A stretch of DNA of 21,387 bases from CAZCZU01 sp964503475 (lineage in GTDB: Bacteria > Pseudomonadota > Zetaproteobacteria > Mariprofundales > Mariprofundaceae). Location: NCBI GenBank assembly GCA_964503475.1, contig CAZCZU010000041.1:1-21387 (forward strand). The letters run 5' to 3'. A program made the position numbers and the translations under genes. The notes beneath the pieces are model-generated. The model was not told the DNA's origin. It ran no database searches and saw only the letters and a program-made list of their open reading frames with translations. Below, piece by piece: positions 1-6,633 of the stretch (positions are counted from its first letter, which is position 1; each line of letters begins with the position of its first letter).

Positions 1-54
1 AGCGCAACCTTGCCAAGGTTGAGGTCGCCGGTTCGAACCCGGTTTCCCGCTCCA
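1..54 (+). tRNA. tRNA-Gly(GCC), 5' end cut off by window edge
   Basis: This is the 3' two-thirds of a glycine tRNA. The anticodon stem-loop AACC-TTGCCAA-GGTT gives the anticodon GCC. It is followed by a T arm with GGTTCGAACCC, the 3' half of the acceptor stem (CCCGC) and an encoded CCA at 52-54. The D arm and the 5' acceptor strand lie outside the window. A terminator follows six bases later, so this is probably the last gene of its transcript. Confidence 0.93.
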
Positions 55-59
55 GACAC

Positions 60-82
60 AGGGGCCGACAGGGCCCCTTTTT
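60..82 (+). terminator. Rho-independent terminator after tRNA-Gly
   Basis: The stem GGGGCC (61-66) pairs with GGCCCC (72-77) around a five-base loop. An outer A-T pair (60/78) extends it, and it runs straight into a T tract (78-82). It sits just after the CCA of tRNA-Gly, and separates that tRNA from the tRNA-Leu that starts 110 bases later. Confidence 0.8.
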
Positions 83-191
83 CATTGATCCGTTTTGTAA
101 AACATCAAGGCAACACAACTACCGGCGACTTCACTGCCATCTTCGCCTTGCTCTATTCGGTTTCCTTGGCATGCTTGCCAGCCGCATCGAT

Positions 192-280
192 GCCGGGATG
201 GCGGAACTGGTAGACGCAAGGGACTTAAAATCCCTCGAAGGGTAACCTTCGTGCGGGTTCGACCCCCGCTCCCGGCACCA
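192..280 (+). tRNA. tRNA-Leu(TAA)
   Basis: This is a complete class II tRNA of 89 bases. The acceptor strands GCCGGGA and TCCCGGC pair, and a CCA is encoded at 278-280. The anticodon stem GGGA/TCCC encloses the loop CTTAAAA, anticodon TAA. A long variable arm (about 239-254) and the T loop GGTTCGACCCC follow. The long variable arm and the anticodon both indicate leucine. The next gene is convergent (HD-GYP regulator, stop at 309), leaving 28 bases with only a weak 4-bp stem and no convincing terminator. Confidence 0.96.
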
Positions 281-308
281 TTTTATCTCGCCCGCAAAAC
301 AAGGCGGC

Positions 309-1366
309 CTAATCCGAATCGGCTCCTTCCAGGTCGAATTCGCCATCCTGGAACAGCTTCAGGCAGGCATCGACGACCTGTGGGTCATAGCGCTTACCGC
401 GCCCGTCGCGAATCTCCTCCAGAGCCGCATCCAGCCCCATCGCCGCACGATATGGCCGGTGCGAAGCCATCGCCTCAACCACATCGGCCACAGCCACAAT
501 CCGCGCCTCGGGAATAATCGCATCGCCACTCAGTCCAGCCGGATAACCGCTGCCATCGAGGCGCTCATGATGCTGCCAGGCGATCTCGGCAATCGGCCAG
601 GGGAAGTCGATATCCTTCAGAATTTCGTAACCGACCTGGGCATGGCTCTTGACCATTCGAACTCGACATCGCTCAAACGCCCCGGTTTGGTCAGGATCTC
701 GGCCGGAATATGAATCTTGCCGATATCGTGGATCATGCTGCCAAGACGAATCCTCTCGACCTGCATCTCATCCAGCCCCATCAAACGGGCAATCGCCACA
801 GCGACACGTGCCACCCGCCGCTCATGACCTGCCGTATAGGGGTCCCGTGCCTCGATTGCACGCGAAACAGCCGTTACCGTACCGTAGAGGGCAGCTTTCA
901 AGTTCCCGTAGGCTTCCCGGAGCTGATCGGTACGCTGCACCACCTTCTCTTCAAGGCGCTCCTGGTAACGGAGATTTTCATGCAGCAACTCGGCACGCTC
1001 CAGCGCCTTGCGTACCGCATGGGCCAGGATATTCATATCGATCACCGGTTTGGTCAGGTAATCCCAGGCTCCCAGACGCAGGCTTTCGACCACATCGTCC
1101 ACCGTGCCCATGCCTGAAACGACCACGACCGGCATATCCGGCGCCTCGCTGACGATGTGTTTAAGCACTTGCAGCCCGTCCACCTTCGGCATGCGCAGAT
1201 CGGTCAGCACCATGTCCGGCTTTTCGGCGCGAAACACCTCAAGCCCCCGCTCCCCATCCTCCGCTTCCAGCACATCAAAGCCTTGATCGCCGAGGAATGT
1301 CACCACCGATTCGCGCACAATGGCATCGTCCTCAATGACCAGAATCCGGGCTTTTTTGTCGTTCAC
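309..1366 (-). pseudogene. REC/HD-GYP response regulator (c-di-GMP phosphodiesterase type), split by a frameshift
   Basis: An RpfG-like two-domain protein. The N-terminal receiver domain (about residues 7-120) shows the acidic pair in VIEDD, phospho-acceptor Asp56 in VLTDLRMP and Lys106 in YLTKP. A helical linker (about 120-160) leads to an HD-GYP domain with HDIGKIHIP (His213, Asp214). The first frame, starting at GTG 1366 behind a purine-rich GGGGGAA, runs out at 617 with about a dozen unrelated residues. The rest of the domain, including HHERLDGSGYP, continues in another frame from 656 to 309. One base is missing near 656, in GAATGG where GAAATGG would keep the frame. Family members hydrolyse c-di-GMP, with output controlled by receiver phosphorylation. 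If the deletion is real, the first fragment lacks the GYP half and the gene is probably dead unless both halves are made and associate. A sequencing or assembly error is equally possible. An upstream in-frame Met (1495) looks non-coding. Confidence 0.88.
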
Positions 1367-1450
1367 CTGTTCCCCCGCCTCGAGCAAAAGAAGATTATCG
1401 GCCACCGGGCCCAAAGCACCTGAATGCGCCCACCGTCCGTATACAGGTAG

Positions 1451-1481
1451 AGTATAACCACATTTTCTGTTGCAAGACCAA
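1451..1481 (-). promoter_or_regulatory. Candidate promoter for the HD-GYP regulator
   Basis: On the minus strand a TATACT box (1456-1451) is preceded after 19 bases by TTGGTC (1481-1476). The -10 match is good (5 of 6), but the spacer is long and the -35 weak. It lies about 85 bases upstream of the GTG start at 1366, in the divergent gap shared with the DUF190 gene. No comparably good promoter was seen for the plus strand in this gap. Confidence 0.3.
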
Positions 1482-1564
1482 TACTTGAAACGCATGCTTG
1501 TCAGATGGGTGGCCTCCGCCCAGAGGGGAAGCCTGTGGCCACGGCCACACTATCCGGGAGTGAT

Positions 1565-1897
1565 ATGCAACAGGGACTCTGCCTGAGAATCTATCTGACC
1601 GAATCGGACCGTCTTGACGGCAAACCGGCGCTGGAATCGATTCTTGAACTGTGCCGTGAAGCCGGCCTGCGCGGAGTTTCGGTATGCCGGGGCGTGGAAG
1701 GCATGGGCCTGCACGGCGTCCACTCATCCGCCTTCCTTTCGCTGAGCAGCAACCTGCCGCTCATCGTCGAGGCCATCGACAGCGAAACTGTCGTCCGGCA
1801 AGCCCTGGAGAGTATGCGTCCGCGCCTCGGCTCTCATCTGGTGGCAACCTGGCCGGTTTCGATTATGCGAAACAGCGAGGAAAGCGATCGTGCGTGA
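1565..1897 (+). CDS. DUF190 family (PII-like) protein
   Basis: A 110-residue protein matching the DUF190 pattern: an N-terminal beta strand (LCLRIYLTES), the helix ALESILELCREAGLRGVSV, then the signature RGVEGMGLHGVHSS and the hydrophobic strand LPLIVEAIDS. DUF190 proteins have a ferredoxin-like fold related to PII and CutA. Many are encoded beside crcB fluoride channels, but their biochemical role is not established. No crcB is present here. The start at 1565 is chosen because GGGAG lies five bases upstream; the open frame extends to 1505 without a ribosome site. Its last 8 bases overlap the start of the CRP-family gene, which implies translational coupling. A 6-bp stem-loop (1534-1549) lies just before the ribosome site. 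A ligand-sensing role for the downstream cluster is inference. Confidence 0.82.
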   Translation: MQQGLCLRIYLTESDRLDGKPALESILELCREAGLRGVSVCRGVEGMGLHGVHSSAFLSLSSNLPLIVEAIDSETVVRQALESMRPRLGSHLVATWPVSIMRNSEESDRA

Positions 1898-2576
1898 GAT
1901 ACTGAAACAGATTCCCCTCTTCTCCGAACTCGATGACAAGGAACTGGCGGCGGTTGCCACCATCGTCACGTCCAGCAAGGTGCGAAAAAAGAGTGTTGTG
2001 GTTCAGGAGGGTGAAATCGGCGCCTCGATGTTCATCATCCTGAAAGGCTCGGTGAAAATCGCCCACTACACAGCCGATGGCCGCGAACGGGTACTCACCG
2101 TCCTGCACGAGGGCTCCTTCTTCGGCGAGATGTCACTACTCGACCGTCAGCCACGCTCGGCCACCGTCATCACCATGGAAGACAGCGAACTTGGCCAGAT
2201 CCGTCGCAACAATTTCGAGCAGCTACTGCTGCAGATGCCGACCATCACCCTGAAACTGCTGACCGAAGTGGTCACCCGCCTGCGTCGCACCAGTCTGCTG
2301 CTGGAGCGCATCAGCACCATGGATGTGCCGCATCGCCTCTATGCCCTGCTCAGCGACACCTGCCTGAACAGCGGCAAGGTGGACAGTGACAACTTCTACT
2401 CCGTCACCCTGCCAACCCACCAGTTACTGGCCGATTACCTCTCCACCAGCCGCGAGACCGTTTCACGCGCCATCAGTGCCCTGAAAAAAGAGAGGATTAT
2501 CATCCCGCAACAGAAACGGGGTGAGGTGAAGGTGGACATGGATGCCCTTGAAACACTGCTGGAAGCCATTATCTGA
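1890..2576 (+). CDS. CRP/FNR family transcriptional regulator
   Basis: A 228-residue regulator with the full CRP architecture. The cyclic-nucleotide-binding beta roll (about 10-115) carries the phosphate-binding cassette GEMSLLDRQPRSATV, with Gly79, Glu80, Arg89 and Ser90 all present, so a cNMP ligand is plausible. A dimerisation helix (about 115-145) follows, then a Crp-type winged helix with recognition helix STSRETVSRAISALKK (about 185-200). There is no N-terminal cysteine cluster, so it is not an oxygen-sensing FNR. Translation starts at GTG 1890 with AGGAAAG upstream, inside the end of the DUF190 gene. The DASS transporter follows after 48 bases and is a likely target by position, which is inference. 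Confidence 0.92.
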   Translation: MREILKQIPLFSELDDKELAAVATIVTSSKVRKKSVVVQEGEIGASMFIILKGSVKIAHYTADGRERVLTVLHEGSFFGEMSLLDRQPRSATVITMEDSELGQIRRNNFEQLLLQMPTITLKLLTEVVTRLRRTSLLLERISTMDVPHRLYALLSDTCLNSGKVDSDNFYSVTLPTHQLLADYLSTSRETVSRAISALKKERIIIPQQKRGEVKVDMDALETLLEAII

Positions 2577-2624
2577 TTCCGGACTGACGGGCCGCCCCAC
2601 CCTTCACCTGCCAGTGCCATCGCC

Positions 2625-4073
2625 TTGAAATATCAGCGCCTCGCCTACTTTGGCGGCCCGCTGGCCGCCGTAGCCATCCTGACCCTTGTCGAGCTGCCCG
2701 GACAATCACATGCGGTACCGATGCTGGCATTGGCCATCTGGATGGCCATCTGGTGGGTTAGCGAATGTGTCCCCCTGGCCCTGACCGCCATGATCCCCCT
2801 GGTCTTCTTTCCGCTACTCGGCATCGCCACCGGCAAGGAGGTGGCGCCAAAATACTTCAACAGCATCATCTTCCTTTTCGTCGGTGGTTTTTTGATCGCC
2901 CAGGCGATGGAGCGTACCGGCCTGCATCGCCGTATCGCCCTGAATATGCTGGCCCGGCTGCATGCCTCGCCACTGCAGCTGGCACTCGGTTTCTCGGTCA
3001 CGACGGCCTTTCTGTCCATGTGGATCTCCAACACGGCTACCTGCATGCTGATGGTGACGATCGCCATTCCGCTTCTGGCCCGGCTCTCCGAAGAGCACGG
3101 TGAAGCATCCATCGCCCCATTGGCTGCCAGTTTCCTGCTGATCATCGCCTACTCCGCCAACATCGGCGGCATGGGCACCCCGGTCGGTACCGCTCCCAAT
3201 CTGGTACTGCTCGAAAACATGCGTGTCTATGCCCCCGAACTGGCCCCTTCGTTTCTGCAGTGGATGATGCTGGGCGTACCGGTTGTTGTGGTGGGCCTCG
3301 CGGCTCTGTTTCTTCTTCTCGGCCCCCGTCTGGCCAGGCTGCCCTGGAAAGAGACCAATACCGAAAGCCTCAAAAGTGCCCTGGCCGAGCTGGGCCCTGT
3401 GCGCAGGGAGGAGTTCTATGTTGCCGGTGCGCTTTCACTGACTGCAACGCTGTGGATGACGCGCACCGGTATCGACATCGAAGGCTTCGCCATCCCCGGC
3501 TGGAGCAGCCTGCTCCCCTATGCGGGCATCGACGACGGTACGGTCGCCATTTTCGGCGCCGGTCTCCTTTTCCTGGCCCCGAACCGCGAGGGAGCCCCCA
3601 TTCTCGGACGCGACGCTTTCGCCCGGCTGCCATGGGATATCATCATCCTGCTCGGCGGCGGCTTTGCCCTGGCCTACGGTATGCAGAACTCCGGCCTCTC
3701 CGGTTGGCTGGGCGGCCATATCGATTTCCTTGGCGGCATCCCCTTGCCCCTGCTGATGCTCGGTATCGCCCTGCTCATGACCTTCCTGACCGGATTCACC
3801 AGCAACACCGCATCCACACAGCTGTTCCTTCCCATTCTGGCTGCAGCAGCCGTGGCCAGCGATAACGACATGCTGATGATGCTCCTGCCGGCGGCTCTTG
3901 CCGCCTCCTGCGCATTCATGCTACCCGTGGCCACCCCGCCCAATGCCATCGTCTACGCCACCGGCAAGGTGCCACTGCAGATGATGCTGCGAACCGGTTT
4001 GCGGATGAACCTGATACTGGCCGCCGTCATCGTGATGCTGGTATGGCTGATGCGCCCGGTAATGCCGACATGA
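2625..4073 (+). CDS. DASS/SLC13 family anion symporter (dicarboxylate, citrate or sulfate type)
   Basis: A polytopic inner-membrane protein of 482 residues with the duplicated signature of the divalent anion:sodium symporter family. Two Ser-Asn-Thr motifs occur at about 135 (WISNTAT) and 393 (FTSNTAST). Each is followed by a Pro/Gly loop, GMGTPVGTAPN (182-192) and VATPPNAIVYATGKVP (435-450). In known family members these elements bind sodium and the carboxylate or sulfate substrate. The substrate cannot be read from sequence. The start is TTG at 2625 with no recognisable ribosome site, and it is the only initiator that keeps the first membrane segment. Expression may depend on coupling to the CRP-family gene 48 bases upstream. 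The ECF sigma gene starts 37 bases after the stop. Confidence 0.9.
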   Translation: MKYQRLAYFGGPLAAVAILTLVELPGQSHAVPMLALAIWMAIWWVSECVPLALTAMIPLVFFPLLGIATGKEVAPKYFNSIIFLFVGGFLIAQAMERTGLHRRIALNMLARLHASPLQLALGFSVTTAFLSMWISNTATCMLMVTIAIPLLARLSEEHGEASIAPLAASFLLIIAYSANIGGMGTPVGTAPNLVLLENMRVYAPELAPSFLQWMMLGVPVVVVGLAALFLLLGPRLARLPWKETNTESLKSALAELGPVRREEFYVAGALSLTATLWMTRTGIDIEGFAIPGWSSLLPYAGIDDGTVAIFGAGLLFLAPNREGAPILGRDAFARLPWDIIILLGGGFALAYGMQNSGLSGWLGGHIDFLGGIPLPLLMLGIALLMTFLTGFTSNTASTQLFLPILAAAAVASDNDMLMMLLPAALAASCAFMLPVATPPNAIVYATGKVPLQMMLRTGLRMNLILAAVIVMLVWLMRPVMPT

Positions 4074-4110
4074 GCCTTGCCCCCGCTCCGCAAGCGGGCA
4101 TGATGGCCTG

Positions 4111-4683
4111 ATGGGCAGCAATCATGACGATGCAGCCGCATGGCTGAGCGAGCACGGCGATTATCTCTATGCCTACTGCATGTCACGTCTTTACGATGAG
4201 GAGACCTCCGCCGACCTGGTGCAGGAGACGCTGCTCGCCGCCTGGAAGAACAGGGCGGGATTCAAGGGCGAGGCATCCCTGCGCACCTGGCTCACAGGCA
4301 TCCTGAAACACAAGATTACGGATCACATCCGCCAGGCCATCCGCCAACGCAAACTGGCAGAAGAGAGTCAGAACGACCCGACCGCCGACTGGTTCGATGA
4401 CAGCGGTAAATGGGTCGATGCCCCGCAAGCCTGGGCAGGTACGCCCGAAGCGCTGTATCGCGACAGCCAGTTTCGCAAAATCCTCGATATGTGCCTGAAA
4501 CGGCTGCCCGAGAAACAGCGCCAGGTATTCGTACAGCGCGAGATGGGTGGTGTGGAGAGCAGCGAAATCTGTAAGAACAGCGAAATCTCCACGACTCATC
4601 TGCATGTACTGATGCATCGGGCCAGACTTGCCCTTCGCACCTGTCTTGATATCAACTGGTTTGGAGGAGAGCGCCGCACATGA
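4111..4683 (+). CDS. ECF (sigma-70 group 4) RNA polymerase sigma factor
   Basis: A 190-residue sigma factor with region 2 at about residues 14-78 (DLVQETLLAAWKN, LRTWLTGILKHKITDHIR) and region 4 at about 125-178 (LKRLPEKQRQVF, then the helix-turn-helix ending in LHVLMHRARLALR). The linker is unusually long and aromatic, with Trp94, Trp101 and Trp108 in TADWFDDSGKWVDAPQAW. A similar linker occurs, as far as I recall, in a subset of proteobacterial ECF factors. Its ATG overlaps nothing, and no strong ribosome site is seen. A small hairpin without T tract (4082-4098) lies just upstream. The stop overlaps the next start as ATGA, the usual arrangement of an ECF factor and its anti-sigma factor. 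Regulon and signal are unknown. Confidence 0.93.
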   Translation: MGSNHDDAAAWLSEHGDYLYAYCMSRLYDEETSADLVQETLLAAWKNRAGFKGEASLRTWLTGILKHKITDHIRQAIRQRKLAEESQNDPTADWFDDSGKWVDAPQAWAGTPEALYRDSQFRKILDMCLKRLPEKQRQVFVQREMGGVESSEICKNSEISTTHLHVLMHRARLALRTCLDINWFGGERRT

Positions 4684-4922
4684 ACCACTTCTGCCGACAG
4701 GCCAGCCGACTGCTTTCCGAGCGCTATGAGCGCAGGCTGACGCCTGTGGAACAGACCCGGCTGCAGCTGCATCTGCTGCTCTGCGGCATGTGCCGTAACT
4801 ATGCGGCTAGTCTCGCCCTGATGCAGCAGCTGTTTGAAGAGTTGCAGGAGCAGCTACTCTATCCGCCGCTGCCCGAGGCGGTGCGGCAGCGCATCCTCCA
4901 CAAGCTGGAGTCGGAGAGCTAG
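4680..4922 (+). CDS. Small zinc-binding anti-sigma factor (ZAS/zf-HC2 type)
   Basis: An 80-residue protein overlapping the ECF sigma gene by four bases (ATGA). It carries the HxxxCxxC zinc motif of ZAS anti-sigma factors (His31, Cys35, Cys38), preceded by the typical helix with LLSERYERRLTPVEQTRLQLHL. A further Cys5 could complete the zinc site, as in redox-responsive members such as RsrA, but that is inference. There is no membrane segment, so the protein should be cytoplasmic. This points to an intracellular signal such as oxidation or metal rather than an envelope signal. Its TAG stop shares bases with the TAG stop of the convergent kinase gene. Confidence 0.85.
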   Translation: MNHFCRQASRLLSERYERRLTPVEQTRLQLHLLLCGMCRNYAASLALMQQLFEELQEQLLYPPLPEAVRQRILHKLESES

Positions 4923-5908
4923 CTCACCTCCGGCGGCATCGACAGCAGCCGCACTGCCACCTCATGCAGCCGGAACAGCGGCATCTCCTCGGCCATGTGA
5001 CGGCGGGTCAGCGGAATCTCGTCGAGGAACTGCAGCTTACCATCGCGATAGGCCAGGCGCGCAAAGATGCCGGTTGCCTTGATGTGGCGCTGCAGGGCGG
5101 TCAGGCGCACGGCGCGATGCCAGGCCTCCACCCCGTCAAATTGCTGCTGCAGATGCGATGAAAGGCCGTTGAAACAGCGCTCACTCCAGCGGCGACGCTC
5201 TGTTTCCGGATAGTCCTGATAACAGTCATAGAGCAGCGAGGCGAGATCGTAGGTGACAGGCCCCAGAACAGCATCCTGAAAGTCGATCACACCCAGCGGC
5301 AAACCGCCATCCGGCAGCATCAGATTGCGACTGTGAAAATCGAGGTGCACCGGCACACGTGGCAGTGCCGCGATCTCCTCAAGAGATGGCCGCAGTGCCG
5401 CATGAAAAGCCTCACGCTCCTCATCCCCCGGCTGATAGCCGGCCACACGCGGCAGGTACCAGTCGAGATAGAGATCGCATTCGCGCTGCATGCGCGCCAC
5501 ATCGAACAGAGGTAAATCCGGTGCTGACGAGCCCTGCAGGCGATGCAGCTGAGCGATGGCATCATCGATCAGCGGCTCCACATCCCCGCCCTCCTGCAGA
5601 CTTGAAGACCAGGTGATATCGCCAAAATCCTCCAACAGCAGGAATCCCTGCGCACGATCCAAGGCCCGCAGCTGCGGCACACGCACCCCACTCGCCTGCA
5701 GCCAGTCACGCACCTGCAGAAACGGAGCGGTGTTCTCCTTATCGGGTGGCGCATCCATCAACACATCGGCCTGACCGTTGCAGCGGACACGGAAGTAGCG
5801 CCGAAACGAGGCATCGCCGGCCAGAGGGGCGATCTCCGCACGGCCGCTACACACTGTCTTCAGCCAGTCGGCAGCCAGCTGCAGGCGCAAATCAGCCACC
5901 TTTGACAA
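4919..5908 (-). CDS. APH-fold phosphotransferase, AmgK-like sugar kinase
   Basis: A 329-residue member of the aminoglycoside phosphotransferase/choline kinase fold. The ATP-binding N lobe begins with GDASFRRYFRV (31-41). The catalytic loop is HLDFHSRN (188-195, Asp190 as base, Asn195 as metal ligand), followed by VIDFQDAVLGP with metal-binding Asp209. This pattern and length match AmgK, the anomeric N-acetylmuramate/N-acetylglucosamine kinase of peptidoglycan recycling, better than resistance enzymes. The AmgK partner MurU is not in the window. The chosen start is TTG 5908 with GGGG about six bases upstream; GTG 5899 is an alternative. It overlaps the SPOR gene by 17 bases and is the last gene of the mutM-argS-SPOR run. 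Substrate assignment is inference. Confidence 0.85.
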   Translation of the reverse strand: MSKVADLRLQLAADWLKTVCSGRAEIAPLAGDASFRRYFRVRCNGQADVLMDAPPDKENTAPFLQVRDWLQASGVRVPQLRALDRAQGFLLLEDFGDITWSSSLQEGGDVEPLIDDAIAQLHRLQGSSAPDLPLFDVARMQRECDLYLDWYLPRVAGYQPGDEEREAFHAALRPSLEEIAALPRVPVHLDFHSRNLMLPDGGLPLGVIDFQDAVLGPVTYDLASLLYDCYQDYPETERRRWSERCFNGLSSHLQQQFDGVEAWHRAVRLTALQRHIKATGIFARLAYRDGKLQFLDEIPLTRRHMAEEMPLFRLHEVAVRLLSMPPEVS

Positions 5909-6632
5909 TCAGCCCCTGAATCTTGAGCTGCGAGTTCACCTTGCTGCGCGCACCCTCGGCCTCGGCCTTCGTTGCAAACGGCCCGACATAGACCCGGTAC
6001 CAGGTTCCGCGCTCGGCAATAGCCGCCGCCCGAATCGCAGGCGTCATGCCCAGTGGCCTGAACCGGTCGGCAAAGCGCCGGGCATCCGCACGCTGGCGAA
6101 AGGAACCGACCTGCAGCAGATAGCCCTGATCCGCAGTCGCGGGTGTGGTCGGAGTTTTGGCAGCAACAGGCTTGGCCTGCAATTCGGCGGCAAGAATATC
6201 GCTGATCTGTGCCTGAGAATCGGATGCTGCAGGCCGGGACGGCTTCTCGGCAGCCACGGGCCTGGCCGGTTCGTCCCTGGCGGCGGGCTCCAGCGGTGCC
6301 GGCAGTACCGCCTGACGCGGCAGCTCATTATAAAAGGTCAGTTCGCCCACCTGGGTGGTGGAGACACCGGCCTCCCGCTCCCTGTCCGCGGATTTACGCA
6401 ACTGCGCCAGCTCTTCCTGCTGCTGTTTAAGCTGTTTCTCCAGCCGGGCCCGCTCCTCGCCGGTTGCCGTCTGCTTGCCCTGGGCATGCCCGAACCAGAA
6501 ACCGAAGGCAAATGCGCCGGCCAGCAACATCAGCGATGCCATGACCAGGAGAATCGCTTTCGCTCCCTGGGTACGCGGAGCGGGCGCCTCATGCGAGCGC
6601 GTCTCCACCTGGGCGAAATCCCAGCCGCTCAA
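5892..6632 (-). CDS. SPOR-domain membrane protein (FtsN-like)
   Basis: A 246-residue bitopic inner-membrane protein. It has a cytoplasmic tail (1-24), one membrane helix (about 25-48, ILLVMASLMLLAGAFAFGF), a charged coiled coil (57-86, EERARLEKQLKQQQEEL), the short motif TFYNELP (99-105), an Ala/Pro-rich spacer, and a C-terminal SPOR domain (about 168-244, YLLQVGSFRQRADARRFADR to WYRVYVGPF). SPOR domains bind glycan strands stripped of stem peptides and target proteins to the division septum. The start is TTG at 6632, one base after the argS stop, with GGAG about ten bases upstream. A SPOR gene directly after argS also occurs in pseudomonads. It could be FtsN itself or a paralogue. Confidence 0.9.
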   Translation of the reverse strand: MSGWDFAQVETRSHEAPAPRTQGAKAILLVMASLMLLAGAFAFGFWFGHAQGKQTATGEERARLEKQLKQQQEELAQLRKSADREREAGVSTTQVGELTFYNELPRQAVLPAPLEPAARDEPARPVAAEKPSRPAASDSQAQISDILAAELQAKPVAAKTPTTPATADQGYLLQVGSFRQRADARRFADRFRPLGMTPAIRAAAIAERGTWYRVYVGPFATKAEAEGARSKVNSQLKIQGLIVKGG

Positions 6633-6633
6633 A

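Noticed and set aside
1500..1562. Possible fluoride riboswitch upstream of the DUF190 gene (GATGG...GGCC...CCGCCC and a following hairpin)
   Set aside because: Some fragments recall the crcB motif, but the conserved 3' part that forms the pseudoknot and the GATGGC...CTAC element are missing, and no crcB gene follows.
4082..4098. Hairpin CCCGCT/AGCGGG between the transporter and ECF sigma genes as terminator
   Set aside because: No T tract follows; the stem is only 6 bp and lies directly before the sigma gene start.
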